Shown: positions 26,846-35,269 of the stretch, piece by piece
Numbering within the stretch: the first letter of the stretch is position 1
How the letters are laid out: each line of letters opens with the position of its first letter
From: Catellatospora sichuanensis
GTDB taxonomy: Bacteria; Actinomycetota; Actinomycetes; Mycobacteriales; Micromonosporaceae
Reading direction: 5' to 3'
NCBI RefSeq assembly: GCF_007483665.1
Contig: NZ_VIQO01000040.1
Location: forward strand, 1-64,000
Length of the DNA stretch: 64,000 bases
Made by a program: the position numbers and the translations under genes
Notes under the pieces: model-generated
The model's input: only the letters and a program-made list of their open reading frames with translations
Databases searched by the model: none
What the model was told of the DNA's origin: nothing

Positions 26846-27080
26846 TGCTGCGAGCATCACTGCCGCGGGCTTTCCCCGGCGAGCGGTATCGGTGTTGCGC
26901 CGTGCAAGCGCAGCCGCACCCTGCGCGGCCCATCTCCGGTCCAGCGTGGCGGGTGTCTGCCATGACAAGAGTTTGCCAGCGTGCATCTCTGGTCCTGCGG
27001 CATCCGGTGACACATCATGTTGATCCACCGGCCGAGCAGCACCGTCCACGAGGTCGGTACAGCCACCGGAAGGTCGCCGC

Positions 27081-30000
27081 ATGCGAAAGCCACCACGCCT
27101 GCTCGTCGCCACGATCGCCGTCCTCGCCGCGACGTCCGCGGTCGCCGTCGCCTCGCCCGGCAGCGCCGGCGCACTGGTCGCAGCGTTGCCGCCGCCGACG
27201 GGCACCACGGTGACGCTGGTCACCGGTGACCGCGTCACCATCTCCGGCACCGGCGCGAACCTGCAGGTCGACACGGTCACCCCGGCCCGGGGCCGGGAGA
27301 ACATGGTCTTCGCGCGGGTGCGCCTGGAAGGCCACGAGTACGTCTATCCCGCCGATGCGGCCAGCCTGGTCCAGTCAGGACGCGTCGACCGCCGGCTGTT
27401 CGACGTGACCGGCCTCGTCAGCGCAGGCTACGACGACACACGCACCGGCCGGCTGCCAGTGCTCATCGACCGCGCCCCCGGTGCCGCGCGGACGGCCGCA
27501 CCTGAGGGCGCGCGCACCACCAGGACGCTCGACCGGCTCGGCATGAACGCCCTCGATGTCGACAAAGCACAGGCCGCCGGTGTATGGCAGCACCTCACCG
27601 GTGCCCAGGGACCGGGCGGCGCCTTCGGCCGGACCACCCTGGCCAGGGGCATCGACCGGGTGACCCTCGACGGGCGGGTGCAGGCCAGCCTCGACGAGAG
27701 CGTGCCGCAGATCGGCGCCGACAAGGCACACCGCGCGGGCCTGACCGGCACGGGAGTCACCGTCGCCGTCCTGGACACCGGCTACGACGTCGAGCATCCC
27801 GACTTCGCCGGTGTCGTCACCGGCGGCATGGACTTCACCGAAGAGGGCACCGTCGACGACGGCAACGGACACGGCACCCACGTCGCATCCATCATCGCCG
27901 GCACCGGCGCCGCCTCCTCGGGCCGGTACGCCGGGGTGGCACCCGGCGCGAAGCTGCTGGTCGGCAAGGTCCTCAACCGCTGGGGCAACGGCAGCGAGAG
28001 CCAGGTGCTGGCAGGCATGGAATGGGCAGCCGCCTCCGGCGCCCGCGTGGTCAACATGAGCCTCGGCTCGTCGCTTGCCACCGACGGCACCGACCCGCTG
28101 TCGCTGGCACTCAACGAGCTGACCCGAACCACCGGCACCCTGTTCGTGGTCGCCGCCGGCAACTCCGGCGCCTACCAGACCATCGACTCGCCCGGAGCCG
28201 CCGACGAGGCCCTGACCGTCGGCTCGGTCACCAAGACCGGTGAGATGTCCGCGTTCTCCAGCCGCGGCCCCCGCTACGGTGACTACGGCATCAAGCCCGA
28301 CGTGGTCGCACCGGGCAGCGACATCGTCGCCGCCCGCGCCGCCGGGGCGTTCCCGTCCCTGGCGGTCTCCGAACGCTATGCCCGCCTGTCCGGCACGTCG
28401 ATGGCCACCCCGCACGTCGCCGGGGCCGCGGCGATCCTCGCCCAGGCCCACCCCGACTGGCGGGCCGCTCAGCTGAAGGCCGCGATCACCGGCACCGCCG
28501 TGCCGGTACGCGACGCCGACGTCTACGAGCAGGGCGCGGGACGCGTCGACGTGGCCGCCGCGGTCGCCAGCACCCTGTATGCGACCCCGGCGAACCTGGG
28601 CACCACCCACCTGACCTGGCCCTACACTTCGCAGCAGCCGCAGATCCGGACGTTGACCTACCGCAACTCCGGCACGTCGGCGGTGACGCTGCGCCTGGAC
28701 CAGCAGCTTCGCGACTTCGGCGGCGAGCGTGCACCCCACGGCATGGTCCGGCTGTCCGAGTCGCGGGTGACCGTGCCCGCCGGCGGCGAAGCAAAGGTCG
28801 ACATCACCGTCGACCCGGGCCGCAGCGCCGCAGGCAAGTTCGGCGGGTGGGTCATCGGTCACGGCCCGGGCGGGCAGGAGATCCGCACACCCCTTGCCGT
28901 CTACGCCGAGGCCGAAACGCACCTGCTCACCCTGTCCCGGGCGCCGATACCCGCCGGCAAGGACCGGTCCGGTGCGCTGACCTTCGTACAAGATGAGGCC
29001 ACGGGGTCGTCGTGGTATGTCAGCGTCGGCGACGAGCCGGTGGAACTGCCGCTGCCCGCCGGCACCTACCGGATCTTCGGCCATCGCTACGAAGACACCT
29101 TCACCGGCAGCGCCCCGAAGATCGTGCACTTCGCACACCGGCTCGTCATGGACCGCGCCCGGGCGCTCACGCCCGACGCCGGAGCGTCCAAGCCGGTGCA
29201 GCGCACCCTCGACGTCGCCGACACCCGCATGGTCGACGGCACGACCGGGATCCTGTCGCAGCCCCCCGGCGTGAGCGGCAGCGGCCTGCTCGCCCCGCTG
29301 CTCTACGGCCGCCACCAGGTCGAAGCCATCCCCAGCACCACGCAGATGCGCGGTCTCACCTTCCTCAGCACCGCCGCATGGCAGCAGCCGCTGCTGTCGG
29401 CCGTCATGCTCGGCGGCGAGCAGCTGAATCTGGAACCGAGCCTGATCAGCCCGGATGAGTTTCGGGGCGAGGTCACCGGCGACGTCGTCGACGTCGGCTG
29501 GGGTGCACCGGAGGACGTGGCGGGCATGGACCTGGCAGGCCGGGTCGTGCTGTTCACCCCCGGCTGGGGGTTGCCGTTCGACCAGCACCAGGTGCGCCTG
29601 GATACGATCATGGCCAAGGGGCCCGCTGCCGTGCTGCTCAGCGACGGCTGGGCCTACGGCGGGCAGGCGCCCCTGCTGATGGTGCAGACCTGGGCGGTCC
29701 AGGCACTGCGAGAGCAGCTGTCCGCAGGGCCCGTACAGGTCAGGGTTCGTGGAATCCGGGCGTCGTCGGACGTCTACTACGTGGCGCACACGGTCGACGG
29801 TCGTGTGCCGGACGGAGCGAGCTGGCATGACCGCGCCGGCGACCTGGCGTCGGTAACGACGCGGGTGGCCACGCCGGGACTCAATGATCGGCTGCGCCGG
29901 ATGGCAGCGATCGCTTACCAGGGCGGCCAGCCGCTGCCCGCGGCCGGCGCGACGATCCGCCTGCCGCAGGAGCTGACCGTGCACTACACCCCGGGCGTGG

Positions 30001-30815
30001 AATGGAGCACCTCGACCTACTACCTGCTGTTCGGGGAGGAGCAGGTGACCGCCGTGGCGCCGATGACCTCCGGCCCGGTCGCCTACCGCAAGGGCGCGGA
30101 CCAGGCCGAGTCGTGGTTCGCGGCGCCGTTCGGGCCGTCGCTGACCGTCGCCGGCACGAACTGGGAGACCGGCGACGCGGTTCCTTACGCCTTCCGCCGC
30201 GGGGACAAGATCGAGATCGCGTTGCCGATGTTCTCCGACGCGCACGGCCACGCCACGTCACCGGCGTCGACGTTCGACACCGGCAGCACCGTGCTGCTGC
30301 GTGCCGACGGCACGGAGGTCGGCCGCGCAGACGTCCCCGCCCAGGGCGTGTTCGACGTGCCCGCCACACGGTCGCGATACCGGCTCACGGCATCGGCCAA
30401 GCGCGACGTCTACGGGTGGCCGCTGTCGGTGGAAGTCCGCAACGAGTGGACCTTCACCTCCGGGCATGTGCGCGGTGACGCGCTCGAGCCGCTGCCGCTG
30501 ATGGACGTCCGCTACGACCTGCCGGTAGACGCATTGGGCACCGCCACAGCCGGACACGAGCTCGTGTTCACCGTCTCGGGGACCCACCAGCTCGGCTCGG
30601 CGGCGCAGAAGACACGCGTCGTCGGCGCACAGGTGTGGTGGTCGACCGACGACGGCACGACCTGGCAGATCGCCGCGTCCACCGCGGCGGCCGGCGGATG
30701 GCGTGTGGTCGTGCCGAACCCGGACACCGGCTTCGTCTCGCTGCGCACCCAGCTCACCGACGCTCACGGTGACACCGTGACCGAAACGATCATTCGGGCC
30801 TACCAGGTCGCCTGA
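27081..30815 (+). CDS. Large secreted subtilisin-like serine protease (S8)
   Basis: 1,244 residues. Signal peptide at the start (LLVATIAVLAATSAVAVASP), a propeptide to about residue 205, then an S8 domain with Asp232 (VTVAVLDTGYDVEHPDF), His264 (GNGHGTHVAS), oxyanion Asn in VVAAGNSG, and Ser440 (LSGTSMATPHVAGAAA); all catalytic residues are intact. The C-terminal ~740 residues are beta-rich modules (Fn3/PKD-like, with a PA-like segment near 790-890 around DLAGRVVLFTP). There is no transmembrane anchor or LPXTG. An extracellular protease of the large multi-domain type common in actinomycetes, transcribed alone and followed by a strong terminator. Confidence 0.95.
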   Translation: MRKPPRLLVATIAVLAATSAVAVASPGSAGALVAALPPPTGTTVTLVTGDRVTISGTGANLQVDTVTPARGRENMVFARVRLEGHEYVYPADAASLVQSGRVDRRLFDVTGLVSAGYDDTRTGRLPVLIDRAPGAARTAAPEGARTTRTLDRLGMNALDVDKAQAAGVWQHLTGAQGPGGAFGRTTLARGIDRVTLDGRVQASLDESVPQIGADKAHRAGLTGTGVTVAVLDTGYDVEHPDFAGVVTGGMDFTEEGTVDDGNGHGTHVASIIAGTGAASSGRYAGVAPGAKLLVGKVLNRWGNGSESQVLAGMEWAAASGARVVNMSLGSSLATDGTDPLSLALNELTRTTGTLFVVAAGNSGAYQTIDSPGAADEALTVGSVTKTGEMSAFSSRGPRYGDYGIKPDVVAPGSDIVAARAAGAFPSLAVSERYARLSGTSMATPHVAGAAAILAQAHPDWRAAQLKAAITGTAVPVRDADVYEQGAGRVDVAAAVASTLYATPANLGTTHLTWPYTSQQPQIRTLTYRNSGTSAVTLRLDQQLRDFGGERAPHGMVRLSESRVTVPAGGEAKVDITVDPGRSAAGKFGGWVIGHGPGGQEIRTPLAVYAEAETHLLTLSRAPIPAGKDRSGALTFVQDEATGSSWYVSVGDEPVELPLPAGTYRIFGHRYEDTFTGSAPKIVHFAHRLVMDRARALTPDAGASKPVQRTLDVADTRMVDGTTGILSQPPGVSGSGLLAPLLYGRHQVEAIPSTTQMRGLTFLSTAAWQQPLLSAVMLGGEQLNLEPSLISPDEFRGEVTGDVVDVGWGAPEDVAGMDLAGRVVLFTPGWGLPFDQHQVRLDTIMAKGPAAVLLSDGWAYGGQAPLLMVQTWAVQALREQLSAGPVQVRVRGIRASSDVYYVAHTVDGRVPDGASWHDRAGDLASVTTRVATPGLNDRLRRMAAIAYQGGQPLPAAGATIRLPQELTVHYTPGVEWSTSTYYLLFGEEQVTAVAPMTSGPVAYRKGADQAESWFAAPFGPSLTVAGTNWETGDAVPYAFRRGDKIEIALPMFSDAHGHATSPASTFDTGSTVLLRADGTEVGRADVPAQGVFDVPATRSRYRLTASAKRDVYGWPLSVEVRNEWTFTSGHVRGDALEPLPLMDVRYDLPVDALGTATAGHELVFTVSGTHQLGSAAQKTRVVGAQVWWSTDDGTTWQIAASTAAAGGWRVVVPNPDTGFVSLRTQLTDAHGDTVTETIIRAYQVA

Positions 30816-30836
30816 TTCGCATGCGGTTCGAAAGTC

Positions 30837-30869
30837 GATGGGGCACCGCCGTATCGGCGGTGCCCCATC
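30837..30869. terminator. Strong terminator after the S8 protease gene
   Basis: Perfect 15-bp stem (arms 30837-30851 and 30855-30869, GATGGGGCACCGCCG) with a TAT loop, 21 nt after the stop codon. Confidence 0.85.
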
Positions 30870-30895
30870 ACCTCGGCAACCGGATCCTGCCCAGA

Positions 30896-31141
30896 CAACT
30901 CGGCACGGCGCTGACCGACCACCTCGACACCGTCGGACACAGGGTGTTCTCATCCAACGGCGAGATACTCGCCACCGCGGGCAGCGACGGCGACGTTGTG
31001 GTCTGGGACCTCAGACCGATATGCGAACTTCGCAAACACCTCGACGAAACAACCTGCCTCGTGACCGACGGAGGCCTGGACCGCGAGCAATGGACCCGTT
31101 ACCCGTCCACGCTGGACTACCAGGACACGTGTGATCGCTGA
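30896..31141 (+). pseudogene. C-terminal remnant of a WD40-repeat protein
   Basis: The frame reads SSNGEILATAGSDGDVVVWD, LRPICELRKHL, then GGLDREQWTRYPSTLDYQDT, CDR, stop. This is the usual end of actinobacterial WD40 (often nSTAND/NACHT-WD40) proteins: FSPDGRTLATAGSDGTVRLWDL, then a short tail with LTRAEWARY and a terminal Cys. Only the final blade survives. An ATG at 30821 lies inside the terminator of the previous gene and is unlikely to be used. Confidence 0.65.
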
Positions 31142-31185
31142 TGCCCAGCTGGCGGGTGGCAGGGGCCTGGCCGCAGACCAGGTAG

Positions 31186-31677
31186 TCAGCGGGCGGTCTT
31201 GCGGTGCCGGTTCTCGATGATGTCGTAAAGTTCCTGGGCGTCCCGCAGGTATTGGAGGCCGAACTCGGTCATCCGCCCGTCTCGCAGGTGCACCATGTAC
31301 TGCACGTGGTGGATGGCACGAATGCCGCCTTGGACCACCATTTGTGAGCTGCTCGTGCGGGACACGTCTGTCCACCGCACCACCAGTTTGACCTTCCCGT
31401 TGACCCCGACCTGTGCGAACCCTCGCTCGTACAGGTAGAACCCGGTGTTGACGCGTGACAGCGTGGAGTACGTCAGGAAGGCTCCGCCGGGCAGCAGGAA
31501 CAGTCCGATGACGATGTACCACGGCGCGCCCATGCACAGCAGGAACAGCCCGAACCCGGTGAGGGCCACGCCGAAGTAGCTGTGCAGCGGCACATGGCCG
31601 TGATAGCGCCGCTCGAAGCGGCCCAGGTCGAGTCGGGCGGCCTCTGCGGCGACCGCAGCCGGGATCCTCGCAGCCAC
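31186..31677 (-). CDS. Membrane protein with PH-like cytoplasmic domain (DUF6585-like)
   Basis: 163 residues from GTG 31677, preceded by GGGGAGG. Two adjacent membrane helices span residues about 33-70 (YFGVALTGFGLFLLCMGAPW, YIVIGLFLLPGGAFLTY). A beta-rich domain follows (NTGFYLYERGFAQVGVNGKV; VVRWTDVSRTSSS; VQYMVHLRDGRMTEFGLQYL; DAQELYDIIENR) that resembles the PH-like fold of DUF6585 proteins. Its role is unknown. It is a single gene next to the tautomerase/TetR unit and points the same way. Confidence 0.7.
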   Translation of the reverse strand: MAARIPAAVAAEAARLDLGRFERRYHGHVPLHSYFGVALTGFGLFLLCMGAPWYIVIGLFLLPGGAFLTYSTLSRVNTGFYLYERGFAQVGVNGKVKLVVRWTDVSRTSSSQMVVQGGIRAIHHVQYMVHLRDGRMTEFGLQYLRDAQELYDIIENRHRKTAR

Positions 31678-31827
31678 AGCGCCTCCCCGTTCTCACCACC
31701 AGTGCTCGGTCCGTCCAGAATAGACGTACGTGCCTCGCGGCCGCTGGCTTCGACCCCTCCCACCTTTCAAGCGCCGCCGTGTTCGACGACGTAGCCTTGG
31801 CCCGGGCGGTCCCGCCCTGGTGGGTGC

Positions 31828-32325
31828 TTAGGCGGTAGGGATGCCTCGTTCCTGGCGGCTCTTGGCGACGCGGTGCTCTGCCACCTGGCGTGCTTTGTCG
31901 GCGTCGCCGATGACGGCGCCCAGGATGTCGGCGAGGCCGTTGACGCGGCCCGATGCGCCCCAGTGGCCTTCGGGGATCTCCAGCGGGAAGACCCAGACCC
32001 GGCTGTGGGCGTTCTCGTCGCCGGAACCCTCGGCGCGCACGATGGCTTCGGTGACCTCGGAGACGAGCTGCTGCTTCTTGGCTGCGCCGTTCAGCTGCCC
32101 CTCCGGCACCCCGGCGATGACCCGGTAGTGCGGCTTGTCCGGGGTGGCACCGCCGACGAAGACCTCAGGCCGGTGCAGGAAGACCCAGGAGATCTGGCGG
32201 ACGAAGGCGTTGGACGGGTCGGCGCCCTCGGCGCGCAGCAGGATCGAGGTCAGCTCGTCCATCAGGGTGCGCTCGGTGTCCGGGTCGATGGCGCCGGCGG
32301 GAATGTAGACGTCGAGCATGGGCAT
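31828..32325 (-). CDS. Tautomerase-superfamily protein
   Basis: 165 residues from ATG 32325, with GAGGAG in place. Removal of Met exposes Pro1 (MPMLDVYIPAGAI), the catalytic base of 4-oxalocrotonate tautomerase-type enzymes. The chain is about twice the length of 4-OT, with a second unit from about residue 68 (HYRVIAGVPEGQLNGAAKKQ, SEVTEAIVRAEGS), like the fused tautomerases of the MSAD/cis-CaaD group. It follows the TetR gene by 73 nt and is probably repressed by it. The substrate is unknown; such enzymes act on 2-oxo acids or unsaturated and halogenated acids. Confidence 0.85.
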   Translation of the reverse strand: MPMLDVYIPAGAIDPDTERTLMDELTSILLRAEGADPSNAFVRQISWVFLHRPEVFVGGATPDKPHYRVIAGVPEGQLNGAAKKQQLVSEVTEAIVRAEGSGDENAHSRVWVFPLEIPEGHWGASGRVNGLADILGAVIGDADKARQVAEHRVAKSRQERGIPTA

Positions 32326-32398
32326 GAGATCTCCTCAGGGTGGGATGTGAAACGGTCCGCCGCAGCGGTGATGGGTGTCTTGCGGAGGCGAGGCCGGG

Positions 32399-32959
32399 TC
32401 AGAGCAGCGCGGTCAGCTCGGCGACGACGTCGTCCAGCGGTGCGGTGCTGCGCTGTGCCCGGGCCAGGATCACCGCGCCCTCGACGGCGGCGACGGTGAG
32501 CGTGGCCAGCGTGGCGGCCCGCTGCGGCGGGACGCCGTGCGTGATCAGCAGGTCGCGGTACTGCTCCTGCCAGCCGGTGAACACCTCACGGGCGATCTCG
32601 GCGGCGGCCGGGATCTGGTCGCCGCCGACGGTCAGCGCGACGATCGGGCAGCCCGAGCGGTAGTCGCCCGCGATCAGCAACGAGCCGTAGAACTCGGCCA
32701 ATGCCGCCAGTGCCTGTCGCGGGTGCACCAGTCCGTCGTCGTGCCGGAGGAACGCCGACATGCGCTCGCCGGCAGCCCGGGCCGCGGCGGTGATCAGCTC
32801 TTCCCGGCCGCCCGGGAAGTGGTGGTACACCGACCCTCGCGGCGCGCCACTGTCGGCGAGCACGCCGTCGATCGTGGTACCTGCCGCACCGCGGGTGGCC
32901 AACAGTTTCACCGCGCTGTTGATCATGCGTTCGCGACTGCTGCCCTTGTCCCGGACCAT
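32399..32959 (-). CDS. TetR-family regulator (LmrA/YxaF-like)
   Basis: 186 residues. The N-terminal HTH is RERMINSAVKLLATRGAAGT with DSGAPRGSVYHHFPGGREEL, the pattern of the LmrA/YxaF subgroup (GAPRGSLYHHFPGGKEEL). The C-terminal part is the ligand-binding helical domain (YRSGCPIVALTVGG; VAAVEGAVILARAQR). A perfect palindrome at 32990-33005 lies 31 nt upstream of the start and should be its operator. The downstream tautomerase gene is the likely target, giving a two-gene self-regulated unit. Confidence 0.9.
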   Translation of the reverse strand: MVRDKGSSRERMINSAVKLLATRGAAGTTIDGVLADSGAPRGSVYHHFPGGREELITAAARAAGERMSAFLRHDDGLVHPRQALAALAEFYGSLLIAGDYRSGCPIVALTVGGDQIPAAAEIAREVFTGWQEQYRDLLITHGVPPQRAATLATLTVAAVEGAVILARAQRSTAPLDDVVAELTALL

Positions 32960-32989
32960 CGGCGCCTCCTTGCCTGCCGTTCTATGGAG

Positions 32990-33005
32990 TATGGCCTAGG
33001 CCATA
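32990..33005. promoter_or_regulatory. TetR operator palindrome
   Basis: TATGGCCTAGGCCATA is a perfect 16-bp palindrome, 31 nt upstream of the TetR gene start at 32959. Length and position fit autorepression. Confidence 0.65.
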
Positions 33006-33182
33006 TTCGTTCGCAAGGTCTGATCCGGCGGGGTGTGCGGCCGAGCTGGGAACTCGACGGGCCCGTCCGATCCGCCGCTCACCCGGTGATGCGGCCCAGG
33101 GGGCGCCGCGCCTCGGGCCGGCCGCGACGCGAGGTCTTTTCTTCGGTTCCTGGCGTCGGGGGCTTGCCTCGGCCATCCGCGA

Positions 33183-33247
33183 TAACAATACTCACGGTAA
33201 CGTAATGGCTGTCTCGGAGATCACACCGGGAGAGCGCTGTCGTCACC
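33183..33247 (+). promoter_or_regulatory. Shared leader element, copy 1 (before GMC oxidase)
   Basis: TAACAATACTC (33183-33193), GTAACG (33197-33202), GGAGATCACA (33216-33225) and CGTCACC (33241-33247) recur in the same order and spacing at 37946-38008. It starts 187 nt upstream of the oxidase start codon. Probably a common promoter/operator. Confidence 0.65.
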
Positions 33248-33369
33248 GATCTTGATCCGCTCTCGAAGCGGAAGGCGGCGATGACGGCACACAGCCGGGC
33301 ACGAGGCGCTTGTTCAACCGGACGGGTGCCGACCACGGTTTTGACCCTTTCGCGGAAGGTTCACCCCTC

Positions 33370-35076
33370 ATGACCACCCTCGATTACGACGTGCTCGTCA
33401 TCGGCTCCGGCTTCGGCGGGGCAGTCTCGGCCCTGCGGCTGACGGAGAAGAACTACCGGGTCGGTGTGCTCGAAGCCGGCCGGCGCTACGCCAGCGAGGA
33501 ACTGCCCAAGACCTCCTGGGACGCGAGCAGGTTCGTCTGGGCACCCGCGCTGGGCCTGTACGGCATCCAGCGGATCCACCTGCTCAAAGACGTCGTCATC
33601 CTGGGTGGCGCGGGCGTCGGCGGGGGATCGCTGAACTACGCCAACACGCTGTACCAGCCGCCCGCGCCGTTCTTCGCAGACCCGCAGTGGGCCGCCATCA
33701 CCGACTGGCGTGAAGAGCTCGAGCCGCACTACGACCAGGCCCGGCGCATGCTCGGCGTCACCATGAACCCCACCGTCACCGCAGCCGACAAGGTCCTGCG
33801 GTCGGTCGCCGACGACATGGGCGTCGGCCACACGTTCACGGCGACGCCGGTGGGCGTGGTCTTCGGCAGCGAGGGCCAGAAGCGCGGCACCGAGATCGAC
33901 GACCCGTTCTTCGGCGGCGCCGGGCCCAGGCGCAACACCTGCATCGAGTGCGGCTCCTGCATGACGGGCTGCCGGTACAACGCCAAGAACACCCTGGACA
34001 AGAACTACCTGTACCTGGCGGAGCAGAGCGGCTGCGAGATCCACCCGATGACCACGGTCGTGGACGTGAAGCCGCTGCCGGGCGGCGGGTACACCGTGCA
34101 CACCGTGACGACGGGCAAGTCGGCCTGGCGCCGGCGCAACCGGCGTGCCTTCACCGCGGCGCAGGTCGTGTTCTCGGCGGGCACCTACAACACCCAGAAG
34201 CTGCTGCACCGGCTGCGCGACAGCGGGTCGCTGCCTAACGTCTCCGGCCGGCTCGGCCAGCTGAGCCGCACCAACTCCGAGTCCATCCTCGGCGTCAAGG
34301 CGCGGGCGAAGAACATCGCGTACACCCAGGGCGTGGCGATCACCTCGTCGATCCACATCGACGAGCACACCCACATCGAGCCGGTGCGCTACGGCAAGGG
34401 CAGCAACCTGATGGGCCTGCTGCAGACGGCGCTGACCGACGGGGACCAGGGCCACCCGCGCTGGGTCACCTGGCTCAAGACGATGCTCACCCAGCCGCGG
34501 CACTGGGGCTGGTTCCCGCCGAAGGCCTGGTCCGAGAAGACGATCATCCTGCTGGTGATGCAGGCGCTGGACAACTCCATCACCGTCCGCGGGCGCAGGA
34601 GCCTGCTGGGCCGGTACAAGCTCACCTCCGGCCCCGGGCACGGCAAGCCGAACCCGACCTGGATCCCCGCGGCCAACGACGCCGCCCGCCGGGTCGCGGC
34701 CAAGATCGACGGTATCGCCGGCGGCACCATCGGCGAGATCGCCAACATCCCGATGACGGCCCACTTCATCGGCGGCTGCCCGATCGGCGACTCGCCCGCG
34801 ACCGGCGTCGTCGACCCCTACCAGCGGCTGTTCGGGCACCCGGGCGTGCACGTCGCCGACGGCTCGACCGTGTCGGCGAACCTGGGTGTGAACCCGTCGC
34901 TGACCATCACCGCCCAGGCCGAGCGGGCCATGTCGTTCTGGCCCAACCGCGGCGAGCCCGACCCGCGGCCCGCGCTGGGTTCGGCGTACCGGCGCCTGGC
35001 CCCGGTCGCACCGGCCCGGCCTGCCGTTCCCGCCGACGCGCCTGCCGCACTGCGCCAGGCCGGCACCACGTCGTGA
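33370..35076 (+). CDS. GMC-family FAD oxidoreductase (alcohol/cholesterol oxidase-like)
   Basis: 568 residues from ATG 33370. The FAD dinucleotide fold is VLVIGSGFGGAVSALRL (GxGxxG, residues 11-17), with the GMC signature region LGGAGVGGGSLNYAN (79-92). The C-terminal block is GGCPIGDSPATGVVDPYQRL and HVADGSTVSANLGVNPSLTI, which holds the active-site Asn in GMC enzymes. Residues 191-201 read CIECGSCMTGC, a CxxCxxCxxxC motif able to hold an iron-sulfur cluster. The family includes ChoD-like sterol oxidases and long-chain alcohol oxidases. With the alkyl sulfatase next door, oxidation of fatty alcohol to aldehyde is the best reading; sterol oxidation is the alternative. Confidence 0.85.
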   Translation: MTTLDYDVLVIGSGFGGAVSALRLTEKNYRVGVLEAGRRYASEELPKTSWDASRFVWAPALGLYGIQRIHLLKDVVILGGAGVGGGSLNYANTLYQPPAPFFADPQWAAITDWREELEPHYDQARRMLGVTMNPTVTAADKVLRSVADDMGVGHTFTATPVGVVFGSEGQKRGTEIDDPFFGGAGPRRNTCIECGSCMTGCRYNAKNTLDKNYLYLAEQSGCEIHPMTTVVDVKPLPGGGYTVHTVTTGKSAWRRRNRRAFTAAQVVFSAGTYNTQKLLHRLRDSGSLPNVSGRLGQLSRTNSESILGVKARAKNIAYTQGVAITSSIHIDEHTHIEPVRYGKGSNLMGLLQTALTDGDQGHPRWVTWLKTMLTQPRHWGWFPPKAWSEKTIILLVMQALDNSITVRGRRSLLGRYKLTSGPGHGKPNPTWIPAANDAARRVAAKIDGIAGGTIGEIANIPMTAHFIGGCPIGDSPATGVVDPYQRLFGHPGVHVADGSTVSANLGVNPSLTITAQAERAMSFWPNRGEPDPRPALGSAYRRLAPVAPARPAVPADAPAALRQAGTTS

Positions 35077-35269
35077 TCCGCAGCTGGCCCGGCCTGGTGA
35101 CCCGGGCGAGTCCGGCCGCGATCCACGACACCGCGGGCCGCAGGCACGACGTGCCCGCCCGCGACCAGGCCCCGGCAGGGGCGGGCACCGACAGACGGCG
35201 ACGGCGCATTCCGGCCGATCCGATTCACAGGTCCGAGTCTTCTCGGACGCGCGCACGCGGAGGTACAGC

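Larger units (their letters stand above)
32960..33369. other. Divergent promoter region between the tautomerase unit and the alkyl-sulfate cluster
   Basis: 410 bp. It holds the TetR palindrome (32990-33005) and, from 33183, the first copy of a leader element shared with the MFS gene at 38211. No coding frame looks real. Confidence 0.6.

Noticed and set aside
27375-30251. 958-codon open frame on the minus strand
   Set aside because: Antisense shadow of the S8 protease gene, whose motifs are complete on the plus strand. The shadow is Arg/Gly/Ala-rich with no family features.
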